Below are positions 1 to 5,399 of a DNA stretch of 5,399 nt, piece after piece (within the stretch, counting starts at the first letter, position 1; every line of letters starts with the position of its first letter). Made by a program: the position numbers and the translations under genes. The stretch comes from Candidatus Omnitrophota bacterium (GTDB lineage Bacteria > Omnitrophota > Gorgyraeia > Gygaellales > Profunditerraquicolaceae). Below the pieces are notes generated by a model. The model saw only the letters and a list, made by a program, of their open reading frames with translations, was not told where the DNA came from and did not search any database. The stretch is from NCBI GenBank assembly GCA_018814745.1, contig JAHIZC010000110.1, positions 1-5,399 of the forward strand, written 5' to 3'.

Positions 1-198
1 AATGTGTCTGTATTTGCCAGCTTTGCGTTTTTTGCGGCACTTTTTTTTGCGGCACATCCTGTGCATACTGAATCCGTTGCCTGGATAGGATGTGAAAATA
101 CTCTTTTCATAATTATAGGGTTATTGGGTTATCAGGGCATTGGGATTCGGAGATTGGAATATTTGGATATTGGCCAATTCTTTTTCCTAATTCCCTAA
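1..198 (+). pseudogene. TMTC-like (DUF1736) membrane glycosyltransferase, truncated fragment
   Basis: The plus-strand frame is open from the window edge, so the 5' part lies outside; the GTG at position 4 is probably not the real start. The translation has a hydrophobic stretch (FFAALFFAA) followed by HPVHTESVAWI, then ENTLFIIIGLLGY. This matches the conserved loop of TMTC/DUF1736 proteins, multi-membrane enzymes related to protein O-mannosyltransferases, where the pattern FALHPVHTEAVAWI-SGR is typical. The usual Ser-Gly-Arg after AWI reads Gly-Cys here. Family resemblance ends near position 120, where the octamer palindrome begins; the last roughly 26 residues and the stop (196-198) are encoded by repeat DNA. 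Bacterial members normally continue for hundreds of residues, often with C-terminal TPRs, and nothing of that follows. I infer a gene broken by, or at, the repeat. A divergent short protein is possible but less likely. Confidence 0.6.
28..55 (+). repeat. 15-nt tandem duplication in the TMTC-like fragment
   Basis: The 13-mer TTTTTTGCGGCAC occurs at 28-40 and again at 43-55, a period of 15 nt. In frame it encodes FFAAL then FFAAH, so the membrane segment before the HPVHTE motif appears to contain a small in-frame duplication. The T-runs (8 Ts at 41-48) make replication slippage a plausible origin. No function is implied. Confidence 0.6.
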
Positions 199-239
199 TC
201 AACTAATCTCCAAATCCTGATATCCTAATACCCTAATAA
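121..239. repeat. Imperfect palindrome of degenerate ATTAGG-type octamers
   Basis: Two 56-nt arms (121-176 and 184-239) are inverted copies with no gaps, separated by a 7-nt loop (177-183). Each arm divides into seven 8-nt units. The left arm reads TTATTGGG, TTATCAGG, GCATTGGG, ATTCGGAG and so on. The reverse complement of the right arm reads TTATTAGG, GTATTAGG, ATATCAGG, ATTTGGAG and so on. By eye about 38 of 56 positions match, best in the outer four units; several mismatches in unit 3 are transitions that would still allow G-U pairs in RNA. The element lies between two convergent frames and contains the stop codon of each: TAA at 196-198 on plus, and TAG (complement of 225-227) on minus for vorB. 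It could fold as a long hairpin and act as a bidirectional transcript end, but no proper T-tract follows either arm. It resembles dispersed short-period intergenic repeats; whether copies occur elsewhere cannot be seen here. Confidence 0.7.
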
Positions 240-1289
240 CCTTACTTTTTTTATAATCTGCCCTTCCGTGGGTATTCCTCCCCCAGACCTACCGATAAAC
301 TCGACTCCAGAATTACCGTTGAGCGCCAACTGAACATCCTCTATCATCTGGCCATAAGACATCTCGACAACTAAAAACTTTAAATTCTTACTACGCAAAG
401 TCAAACCATTAAAAATCTTTTTGGGAAACGGCCATAATGTTACCGGCCGGATTAAGCCGACTTTTTTATTCTTCTGTCTTAATTTACTCACGACGCTCTT
501 TGCGATCCTGGCCATCGACCCATAAGCAACCAGAATGATTGCTGCATCATCTAAAAATAAGTTTTCGCTGAGCTGCTCTTTCTCCTGAATCAGCTTATAT
601 TTTTTCTGCAGCTTAAGATTAAATGCTTCTAAATCCCCTTTTTTCATATAAAAAGACTTGGCTATATTCGGCTTCCTGCCTTTACATCCTGTCAATGCCC
701 AAAGTTTATGGCTTTCAGCTTTCAGCTTTCTGCTTTCAGCTGATAGCTGAATAGGTTCCATCATCTGTCCTAACATCCCATCGCCGAGAATAATCACCGG
801 AGTGCGATATCTATCCGCCAGGCCAAAAGCACGGATTGTGAGTTCATAGCACTCCTGAACAGAAGAAGGAGCAAGCACTATAGGATGATAATCTCCGTGC
901 CCGCCTCCGCGCGTAGCCTGAAAATAATCGGATTGCGAAGGCCAAATATTGCCTAATCCCGGCCCTCCGCGCATCACATTTACGATTACAGCGGGCAGCT
1001 CTGCTCCGGCTATATAAGAGATCCCTTCCTGTTTCAGGCTCATACCAGGGCTGGAAGATGAAGTCATCGCCACAGCACCCGCTGCTACAGCACCGAATAC
1101 CATATTTATTGCGGATAATTCTGACTCTGACTGGATAAAAACCCCTCCTACCTCAGGCATTCGCCTGGACATATAGGCGGGGATTTCATTCTGTGGGGTT
1201 ATCGGATAGCCTGCATAAAAACGACAACCTGCCTGAATTGCACCTTCGGCCATTGCTTCATTACCAGTGATTAAAATCTTTTTGCTCAT
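225..1289 (-). CDS. vorB: 2-oxoacid:ferredoxin oxidoreductase alpha subunit, VorB type
   Basis: This is the 354-aa alpha subunit of a thiamine-diphosphate, CoA-dependent 2-oxoacid (probably 2-oxoisovalerate or related) ferredoxin oxidoreductase, which oxidatively decarboxylates 2-oxoacids to acyl-CoA and reduces ferredoxin in the cytoplasm. The N-terminal pyrimidine-binding domain (about 1-180) shows GNEAMAEGAIQAGCRFYAGY, then YPITPQNEIP (28-37), SSSSPGMSLKQEG (77-89), MRGGPGLGN (106-114) and GDGMLGQMMEP (169-179), all close to VorB. The second domain (about 245-350) has VAYGSMARIAKSVV, RPVTLWPFP and GRSGGGIPTEGQI. Residues 181-196 are encoded by a heptanucleotide repeat. The last residues (LLGY) and the stop are encoded by octamer-palindrome DNA, so the natural C-terminus may be altered. 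The ATG lies 2 nt after the ferredoxin stop with no good Shine-Dalgarno sequence, suggesting translational coupling. Beta and gamma genes, needed for a working enzyme, do not follow. A KorA or PorA substrate class cannot be excluded. Confidence 0.9.
   Translation of the reverse strand: MSKKILITGNEAMAEGAIQAGCRFYAGYPITPQNEIPAYMSRRMPEVGGVFIQSESELSAINMVFGAVAAGAVAMTSSSSPGMSLKQEGISYIAGAELPAVIVNVMRGGPGLGNIWPSQSDYFQATRGGGHGDYHPIVLAPSSVQECYELTIRAFGLADRYRTPVIILGDGMLGQMMEPIQLSAESRKLKAESHKLWALTGCKGRKPNIAKSFYMKKGDLEAFNLKLQKKYKLIQEKEQLSENLFLDDAAIILVAYGSMARIAKSVVSKLRQKNKKVGLIRPVTLWPFPKKIFNGLTLRSKNLKFLVVEMSYGQMIEDVQLALNGNSGVEFIGRSGGGIPTEGQIIKKVRLLGY
711..750 (-). repeat. GCTGAAA heptanucleotide tandem array inside vorB
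   Basis: On the minus strand the segment reads as successive 7-nt units GCTATCA, GCTGAAA, GCAGAAA, GCTGAAA, GCTGAAA (747 down to 713), with partial units at both ends. Three units make 21 nt, hence a seven-residue peptide period: LSAESRK then LKAESHK (residues 182-195 of VorB). The reading frame is kept. The place corresponds to the variable linker between GQMMEP and the WALTG motif, where VorB relatives usually carry a Pro/Glu-rich stretch of about similar length. I infer a short-sequence repeat that has been captured or expanded inside a tolerant linker. Confidence 0.75.
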
Positions 1290-1291
1290 TT

Positions 1292-1495
1292 TTATTTATA
1301 CACTTCGATACAGCAATCAGGGCATATAATCGCACACATCGTACAACCTACGCACTGCTTGCCGGATTTAAATTCAACGTAGTTTACTCCGCGCTTATTC
1401 AGCTTTACACTCTTTTTAAGAGTTTTCCTCGGGCATACATTAATACAAAACAGGCATCCCTTACATTTATCTTTATTGATTGTAACTTTAGCCAT
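1292..1495 (-). CDS. 2[4Fe-4S] ferredoxin-type subunit of 2-oxoacid oxidoreductase
   Basis: This 67-aa protein has two classical cluster motifs: C11-x2-C14-x2-C17-x3-C21-P and C48-x2-C51-x2-C54-x3-C58-P. Each is expected to ligate a [4Fe-4S] cluster, with the usual exchange of the fourth cysteine between the two. Two further cysteines (61, 62) follow the second motif. The length and position directly before vorB fit the small delta (VorD/KorD) subunit, which carries electrons from the TPP-bearing catalytic subunit to external ferredoxin. The ATG overlaps the dxs stop by 8 nt and is preceded by a weak purine stretch (GAAGAGAG). It could also act as a free ferredoxin, for example towards the iron-sulfur enzymes IspG and IspH of the MEP pathway, but that is speculation from its place beside dxs. 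Confidence 0.88.
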   Translation of the reverse strand: MAKVTINKDKCKGCLFCINVCPRKTLKKSVKLNKRGVNYVEFKSGKQCVGCTMCAIICPDCCIEVYK

Positions 1496-3347
1496 CTCTC
1501 TTCACTGTTTCTCTGATTCTTTGAGCAATGCCGGCTGCGCTGAGCCCATACTCTCTTAATAACAAATCCCTCTTACCGTGGACGATAAATTCACAAGGTA
1601 GGCCAAGCCTCACAACCGGTTTATCGATTTGTGCGCAGACCGCACTTCCGAAACCACCATCTATAATACCCTCTTCTACGCTAAAAATAAAGCCTGTTTT
1701 TCCCGTGGCCTCTTTTATTAAATCGATGTCCAATGGCTTGATAAAACGTGCGTTTACTAACGTACCTGATAAACCCTCTTTCTCTAAGGTTTCAATTGCC
1801 TCATAAGAAAGTGCTGTCATACTCCCCAGGCTGATCAGAGTGAAATCTCTGCCCTTCTTTAAAACTTCCGCCTTACCTAACTCTAAAGGCGTAGTCGGCC
1901 AACGGACTTGCGGACAGACGGATTTAGGATATCTAATAGCTGTTGGCCTATCCAGGCTGAATGCTAACTCCAGCATCTGCTCAAATTCAATATTATCTTT
2001 AGGTGCCATTACCACCAAATTAGGAATATTCTTCAGATAACTAATATCGTGGCTACCTTGATGCGTAAACCCATCCTCTCCTACAATGCCTGCGCGGTCA
2101 ACTGCAAACACTACCGGCAGATTCTGCAAGGCGACATCTTCGATAATCTGATCATATGCTCTCTGTAAGAATGTGGAATATATCGCCACCACCGGTTTTA
2201 AACCTGCCTTTGCTAAACCAGCGGAAAAAGATATTGCATGCCCCTCAGCAATACCGACGTCAAAAAACCTACCCGGGTATTGATCGCGGAATTTATCCAA
2301 ACCCGTTCCCTCCGGCATAGCAGCGGTTATAGCCACTATTTTCTTGTCCTGCTTCGCTAATTCTACTATCTTTTTACTGAAGACTTGCGTATAGGTCCTG
2401 AGGGCGGATTTGGCTTCAGCTTTACCTGTAGTAACATCAAAAGGCCCTGTCCCGTGAAATCTCACCGGTTCATTCTCCGCCGGAGCATAACCCTTTCCCT
2501 TCTTAGTAACCACGTGTAGTAATTTGGGGCCTGGGATATTTAAGATATTTTTTATGGTGCCCAATAGCGTGGGAAGGTCATGGCCGTCCAGCGGCCCAAA
2601 ATAACGGAATCCCAGCTCCTCAAAAAACATCCCCGGGATAAACAACCCCTTAAGGCCCTCTTCAAATTTATTAGCGATCCTAATCAGGCGGCTGCCTTTG
2701 GGTACGCGCGACTTAAAAAATCCCTCCAGGGAACTTCTGAAACGGTTATATATAGGTAGAGAGATAATCTTATTCAAATAAGTACTCAAGGCTCCTACAT
2801 TCGGAGCAATACTCAACTCGTTAGTATTTAAGATCACCAGTATATCTTTTTTTAAGTGCCCGGCGTTATTCAGCCCCTCAAAACATGGCCCACCGCTTAA
2901 AGAGCCGTCACCGATCACGGCCACTATTTTGAAGTGTTCTTTTTTCGCTAGATACCCTCTGGCACAAGCAAGGCCCAATGATAAAGATACTGCATTAGAA
3001 CTATGCCCGGTGGTGAAAGTATCGAAAACAGATTCATCTTTACATGGAAATCCGCTTATTCCCTTATATTGCCGTAGAGTAGAGAAATCTTTGTTTCTAC
3101 CCGTGAGGATCTTGTGGGCATAGGTCTGGTGCCCTACATCAAAAATTATTTTATCGCGGGGCAAATCAAGGCAGCGGTGCAAAGCAATGATCAACTCTAC
3201 TGCGCCTAGACTGGAGGCAAGATGGCCTCCGGTCTTAGAGACGACATCAATAATCCTTTCTCGGATCTCCGAAGCAAGAATCGGAAGTTGATCAACATCT
3301 AAGGATTGAAGATCTTGGGGCGAATTGATTTTTTTTAATAAGCTCAT
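1488..3347 (-). CDS. dxs: 1-deoxy-D-xylulose-5-phosphate synthase
   Basis: Dxs condenses pyruvate and glyceraldehyde 3-phosphate, with loss of CO2, to 1-deoxy-D-xylulose 5-phosphate, the entry step of the MEP isoprenoid pathway and a source for thiamine and pyridoxal. The 619-aa length is normal. The PP domain contains GGHLASSLG (H42), DVGHQTYAHKILTGR (H73), GHSS (114-117) and the TPP/Mg motif GDG (146-148) with the distal Asn at 176; the usual NDNEMSI reads NTNELSI here, with the ligand Asn kept. GPLDGHD (251-257) and KGKGYAPAE follow. The Pyr domain has DVGIAEGHA with catalytic Glu368, then DRAGIVGEDGFTHQGSHD (417-434), and the C-terminal domain has VEEGIIDGGFGSAV. All key residues that I can place are present, so it should be active. 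Its ATG overlaps the xseB stop by one base (TAATG), indicating coupled translation; no strong Shine-Dalgarno is seen. Confidence 0.97.
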   Translation of the reverse strand: MSLLKKINSPQDLQSLDVDQLPILASEIRERIIDVVSKTGGHLASSLGAVELIIALHRCLDLPRDKIIFDVGHQTYAHKILTGRNKDFSTLRQYKGISGFPCKDESVFDTFTTGHSSNAVSLSLGLACARGYLAKKEHFKIVAVIGDGSLSGGPCFEGLNNAGHLKKDILVILNTNELSIAPNVGALSTYLNKIISLPIYNRFRSSLEGFFKSRVPKGSRLIRIANKFEEGLKGLFIPGMFFEELGFRYFGPLDGHDLPTLLGTIKNILNIPGPKLLHVVTKKGKGYAPAENEPVRFHGTGPFDVTTGKAEAKSALRTYTQVFSKKIVELAKQDKKIVAITAAMPEGTGLDKFRDQYPGRFFDVGIAEGHAISFSAGLAKAGLKPVVAIYSTFLQRAYDQIIEDVALQNLPVVFAVDRAGIVGEDGFTHQGSHDISYLKNIPNLVVMAPKDNIEFEQMLELAFSLDRPTAIRYPKSVCPQVRWPTTPLELGKAEVLKKGRDFTLISLGSMTALSYEAIETLEKEGLSGTLVNARFIKPLDIDLIKEATGKTGFIFSVEEGIIDGGFGSAVCAQIDKPVVRLGLPCEFIVHGKRDLLLREYGLSAAGIAQRIRETVKRDG

Positions 3348-3592
3348 TATTCTTGCGGCTCTGAATCCTCTGCAAATTTTTCCAGAGAGTACTTCCCCTC
3401 TTTTTTCATCAGGGTCTGGACTTTACGCTGGGCTTCATTCAGTGTTGCCGAACACCCTTGGGATAATTTGATCCCCTCTTCATATTTTTTCAGAGACTCA
3501 CCGAGGGTCAGCTTTCCGTCGGCTAACTCATCAACAATCTTCTGCAGCCTTTTGACGTCATCTTCAAAACGCTCTTTTTTCTCTTTTGTCAT
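3347..3592 (-). CDS. xseB: Exodeoxyribonuclease VII small subunit
   Basis: This 81-aa protein is the small subunit of exonuclease VII, several copies of which pack around the large subunit to form the enzyme that cuts single-stranded DNA into oligonucleotides. The sequence is a typical helical hairpin: RFEDDVKRLQKIVDELADG (first helix), the conserved LTLGESLKKYEEGIKLSQGC stretch (turn and second helix), then LNEAQRKVQTL. A Lys/Glu-rich tail follows. The ATG is inside the 3' end of xseA (29-nt overlap) and is supported by a strong ribosome binding site at 3601-3608. Overlapping xseA-xseB order, and dxs close downstream, are common bacterial arrangements. Confidence 0.95.
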   Translation of the reverse strand: MTKEKKERFEDDVKRLQKIVDELADGKLTLGESLKKYEEGIKLSQGCSATLNEAQRKVQTLMKKEGKYSLEKFAEDSEPQE

Positions 3593-4826
3593 CTTTGATT
3601 ACCTCCCTGACCGTACTGATAAAGCTTCCTTTATCTAAAATTGTCTTGATCTTATCTCCTTCGTTAAGTTTAACTGCATCTTTTATAATCTCACCTGTCC
3701 CAAGTTGAGTACTTAAGCTGTAACCGCGGGATAATACCGAAAGCGGACTGAGTACTTCTAATTTCTCTATTATATAAGATAGCTTTTCCTGGGTAATATT
3801 CAGAATCTGCCTGATCTGGCGGTTCAACCCTGCGGAAAACTCGTCGATTAACTGCTGTTTTTCTAATAATCTATCCAAGGGACTGATCAACGCACCCAAT
3901 AAAACCGCCAGGGCATGTTTTAAGTTATAAATCACCTCTAGAATAGAAGAAGAGAGGCTATGGCGGTAATTATCCAGATCTGCTAAGAGGACATTCCTTC
4001 GATCTACGATGATCTTGGCGGCAGCTGAGGGAGTTTCCACAAATACATCTGCTACCAGATCCGAAAGGGTTATATTAATCTGGTGCCCCACCGCAGAGAT
4101 CGTAGGAAGCTTAGAATTATATATTGCCCGGGCAACGATCTCCTCATTGAATGACCAAAGGTCCTCGATGCTCCCTCCGCCCCGGGAGATTATCAAGGCA
4201 TCGACTTGGCCAAATTTATTAAAATCTTCTATAGCTCCAGCGATCTCTCCGGAAGCAGCCTCACCCTGTACGCGTACAGGACGAATGATCAGATCAATAA
4301 AAGGCGCTCCCTTCCTAAGTATCTGTAATATATCCCGGACAGCAGCGCCCTGACTGGAAGTAACCACTCCCAGCTTAAAAGGCATAGCAGGAAGGGGTTT
4401 TTTATGTGCTTGTTCAAATAACCCTTCTTTAAAAAGTTTTTTCTTTAATTGCTCAAATGCGAGTTGGCGTGCGCCGATCCCCTTGGGCTCGATCTTCTCC
4501 ACGATCAACTGATAATTTCCCCGGGGAGGGTAGACATCGATCCTGCCAAAACATACCATCTTCAGCCCATCTTCGATCTTAAATTTGACCTCTTTATTCG
4601 CCCGGCTGAACATCGCCGCGGCAAGCACCGCCGATTCATCCTTCAAGGAAAAATAAAAGTGTCCGGAAGCAGCGGATTTAAAATTAGAGACTTCCCCCTC
4701 GACCCAAACCTCGCCGAAGCTATTCTCTAAAATCAGTTTGATATCCTTGGTAATCTCGCGGACTTTATAGATATGTCTCTCTGGGCCTTTAATCTGAGAG
4801 AATAAATCAGGGGCTACTTTAGGCAT
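3564..4826 (-). CDS. xseA: Exodeoxyribonuclease VII large subunit, with Asp-to-Asn change in active region
   Basis: This 420-aa protein is the nuclease subunit of exonuclease VII. The N-terminal OB fold (about 18-118) includes VWVEGEVSNFKSAASGHFYFSLKDE and GRIDVYPPRGNYQL. The catalytic domain has GVVTSSQGAAVRDI (153-166), VRVQGEAA (184-191), ISRGGGSIEDLWSFNEE (213-229) and SAVGHQINITLSDLVAD (244-260), then TPSAAA. A helical region (about 275-355) and the C-terminal LSPLSVLSRGYSLST (359-373) complete the family layout. By alignment from memory with E. coli XseA, D165, R215 and H248 match D155, R205 and H238, but the fourth residue, D241 in the usual GHETD, is Asn251 here (codon 4074-4076), with Gln249 in place of Glu. 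The Arg of the usual ADxRAPTPSAAA is also lost (Phe262). The gene starts 3 nt after the upstream stop, with GGA about 7 nt before the ATG. Confidence 0.95.
   Translation of the reverse strand: MPKVAPDLFSQIKGPERHIYKVREITKDIKLILENSFGEVWVEGEVSNFKSAASGHFYFSLKDESAVLAAAMFSRANKEVKFKIEDGLKMVCFGRIDVYPPRGNYQLIVEKIEPKGIGARQLAFEQLKKKLFKEGLFEQAHKKPLPAMPFKLGVVTSSQGAAVRDILQILRKGAPFIDLIIRPVRVQGEAASGEIAGAIEDFNKFGQVDALIISRGGGSIEDLWSFNEEIVARAIYNSKLPTISAVGHQINITLSDLVADVFVETPSAAAKIIVDRRNVLLADLDNYRHSLSSSILEVIYNLKHALAVLLGALISPLDRLLEKQQLIDEFSAGLNRQIRQILNITQEKLSYIIEKLEVLSPLSVLSRGYSLSTQLGTGEIIKDAVKLNEGDKIKTILDKGSFISTVREVIKDDKREKRAF
3601..3608 (-). promoter_or_regulatory. Strong ribosome binding site for xseB, inside xseA
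   Basis: The minus strand reads AGGGAGGT here, followed by AATCAAAG and then the xseB ATG, giving 8 nt between GGAGGT and the start codon. It is by far the best Shine-Dalgarno sequence in the gene run and fixes the xseB start within the xseA coding region. The other starts have weak or no matches and probably depend on coupling, so xseB may be translated more strongly, consistent with the several small subunits per large subunit in the enzyme. Confidence 0.8.
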
Positions 4827-4829
4827 ACT

Positions 4830-5399
4830 TTATTCCGATTGAACTTCTTCTTCAGGCGCGACTGCTTCTTCGACGACAGGCGCGGCTGCTTCTTCGACGA
4901 CAGGCGCAACAGGCTCTTTTATCTCTTGTTCTTCTTCCGCTTCTGCAGGCTTGAGATCTAAAATGATCAGATTTAAAGAGTAGGGATTCATTGTCAATCT
5001 CTCCGTATAAACATCAGAAGTAACCACTTCTTTGGTTTCAACCGCTTTAAATGGACAGTCGATCTGACAACTTGAATCAACGACATACTTCTCGTAAATA
5101 TAGCTGCCTTTTAAATTCTTAATTACAAATTTTATATTACGCGGTTCTTGAACAAACAGTTTCGCCCGATTATTCATCACCCTCGCCTTCTCAAGCATCA
5201 CTTTCACTTTTTTTCGTAAGCGCCTTGATCCGGAGACTTCAAGCTCGCCTTTGAGAAACTTTTCAAACTTATCTGATTTAATGAATCTCAACAGCCTATT
5301 TCGGTCTCCTCCGCCTAAAGTGGCAATATGCTTAGCAAGATAATTCATCGCCGTGTTCGGATCTATATAATTATAGAAAAGTAGTATGATCCGGCTTTC
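4830..5399 (-). CDS. Unidentified protein, 5'-partial; possible glycoside-hydrolase C-terminal region
   Basis: The frame is open without a stop from the window edge, reading ESRIILLFYNYIDPNTA before the first Met (codon 5346-5348), so the visible 190 residues are probably the 3' part of a longer gene and that ATG need not be the start. The region is a Lys/Arg-rich helical part (IATLGGGDRNRLLRFIKSD to LEKARVMNNRAK) followed by beta-rich sequence (FVIKNLKGSYIYEKYVVDSS) and ERLTMNPYSLNLIILDL. The last motif resembles the closing beta strands of C-terminal sandwich domains of glycoside hydrolases (L-x-PYS-V-x-L-L-x-L), and NYIDP would suit an active-site-proximal domain before it; I rate this as a weak resemblance only. 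The tail (from about 38 residues before the end) is acidic and Ala/Pro/Val-rich, encoded partly by a 24-nt tandem repeat, and likely disordered. It is transcribed with xseA (3-nt gap), but no functional link is evident. Confidence 0.65.
   Translation of the reverse strand, partial: ESRIILLFYNYIDPNTAMNYLAKHIATLGGGDRNRLLRFIKSDKFEKFLKGELEVSGSRRLRKKVKVMLEKARVMNNRAKLFVQEPRNIKFVIKNLKGSYIYEKYVVDSSCQIDCPFKAVETKEVVTSDVYTERLTMNPYSLNLIILDLKPAEAEEEQEIKEPVAPVVEEAAAPVVEEAVAPEEEVQSE
4855..4902 (-). repeat. 24-nt tandem duplication encoding the acidic tail
   Basis: Two 24-nt units, 4855-4878 and 4879-4902, differ at only one base (4861 A versus 4885 G) on the plus strand, and a degenerate partial third copy begins at 4903 (GGCGCAAC). 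Being a multiple of three, they repeat an eight-residue peptide, APVVEEAA then APVVEEAV, near the C-terminus of the partial gene. The near-identity points to a recent duplication; copy number may vary between strains. Confidence 0.8.

Noticed and set aside
121..239. CRISPR array or attachment site
   Set aside because: Units are only 8 nt, degenerate, contiguous and arranged as an inverted pair, with no spacers and no integrase or cas gene nearby.
118..245. Classical intrinsic terminator
   Set aside because: The hairpin is long and imperfect with AT-rich ends, and no T-tract follows it in either direction; the short T-run (180-185) lies at the loop, not after the stem. A looser role in transcript ending remains possible.
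1290..1291. Regulatory site or riboswitch (TPP type) before dxs or vorB
   Set aside because: Genes abut or overlap, so there is no untranslated space for one; none of the junctions exceeds 3 nt.
1661..1690. Possible loss of function in Dxs because the NDNEMSI motif reads NTNELSI and GIAEQHA reads GIAEGHA
   Set aside because: The Asn that binds Mg/TPP (176) and catalytic Glu368 are both kept, and Gly after GIAE occurs in other Dxs proteins as far as I recall; ordinary divergence is the simpler reading. The motifs themselves lie further upstream in the gene.
1528..2040. Plus-strand open frames opposite dxs (1528-1806, 1840-2040) and similar ones at 2929-3123
   Set aside because: They lie wholly within the antisense of a well-conserved gene, have no recognisable motifs or ribosome binding sites, and their translations look like reverse-complement shadows.
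4009..4730. Plus-strand open frames opposite xseA (4009-4353, 4449-4730)
   Set aside because: xseA is convincing over this whole stretch; the antisense translations show no family features.

Overview
The window looks like a piece of a bacterial chromosome of moderate to low GC. It is dominated by one tightly packed minus-strand gene run of housekeeping character. Reading along transcription (right to left) the order is: the 3' part of an unidentified, possibly glycoside-hydrolase-like gene (5399-4830), xseA (4826-3564), xseB (3592-3347), dxs (3347-1488), a small 2[4Fe-4S] ferredoxin (1495-1292) and vorB, the alpha subunit of a 2-oxoacid:ferredoxin oxidoreductase (1289-225). Gaps are 3 nt or less, or genes overlap by 1 to 29 nt, so one polycistronic transcript is likely. 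No promoter or conventional intrinsic terminator is visible. The promoter is presumably upstream of position 5399.

The low-coordinate end is different. Positions 1-120 carry, on the plus strand, a fragment of a TMTC-like (DUF1736, HPVHTE motif) multi-membrane glycosyltransferase. It runs straight into a 119-bp imperfect palindrome (121-239) built of degenerate 8-nt units around ATTAGG. The palindrome supplies the stop codon of the plus-strand fragment and also the last codons and stop of vorB on the minus strand. The beta (TPP) and gamma subunits that normally follow vorB are absent at this junction, and so is the rest of the TMTC-like gene. The palindrome therefore sits where two genes or operons appear broken.

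Functionally, XseA and XseB form exonuclease VII (single-stranded DNA degradation). Dxs makes 1-deoxy-D-xylulose 5-phosphate, the first step of the MEP isoprenoid pathway and a precursor of thiamine and pyridoxal in many bacteria. The ferredoxin and VorB are two of the four usual parts of an anaerobic, CoA-dependent 2-oxoacid oxidoreductase. An anaerobic lineage is thus suggested. The combination of xse/dxs/vor genes, a TMTC-like protein and short-period ATTAGG and GCTGAAA repeats reminds me of uncultured Omnitrophota-type genomes, but this is an impression, not a demonstrated assignment.

I do not see a clearly new biological system here. The points most worth checking are: (a) the octamer palindrome with stop codons for both converging reading frames; (b) a heptanucleotide GCTGAAA array embedded in frame within vorB that encodes a heptad peptide; (c) an Asp-to-Asn change at the XseA position matching E. 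coli D241, reported essential for catalysis; and (d) the apparent loss of the vor beta and gamma genes at the palindrome.
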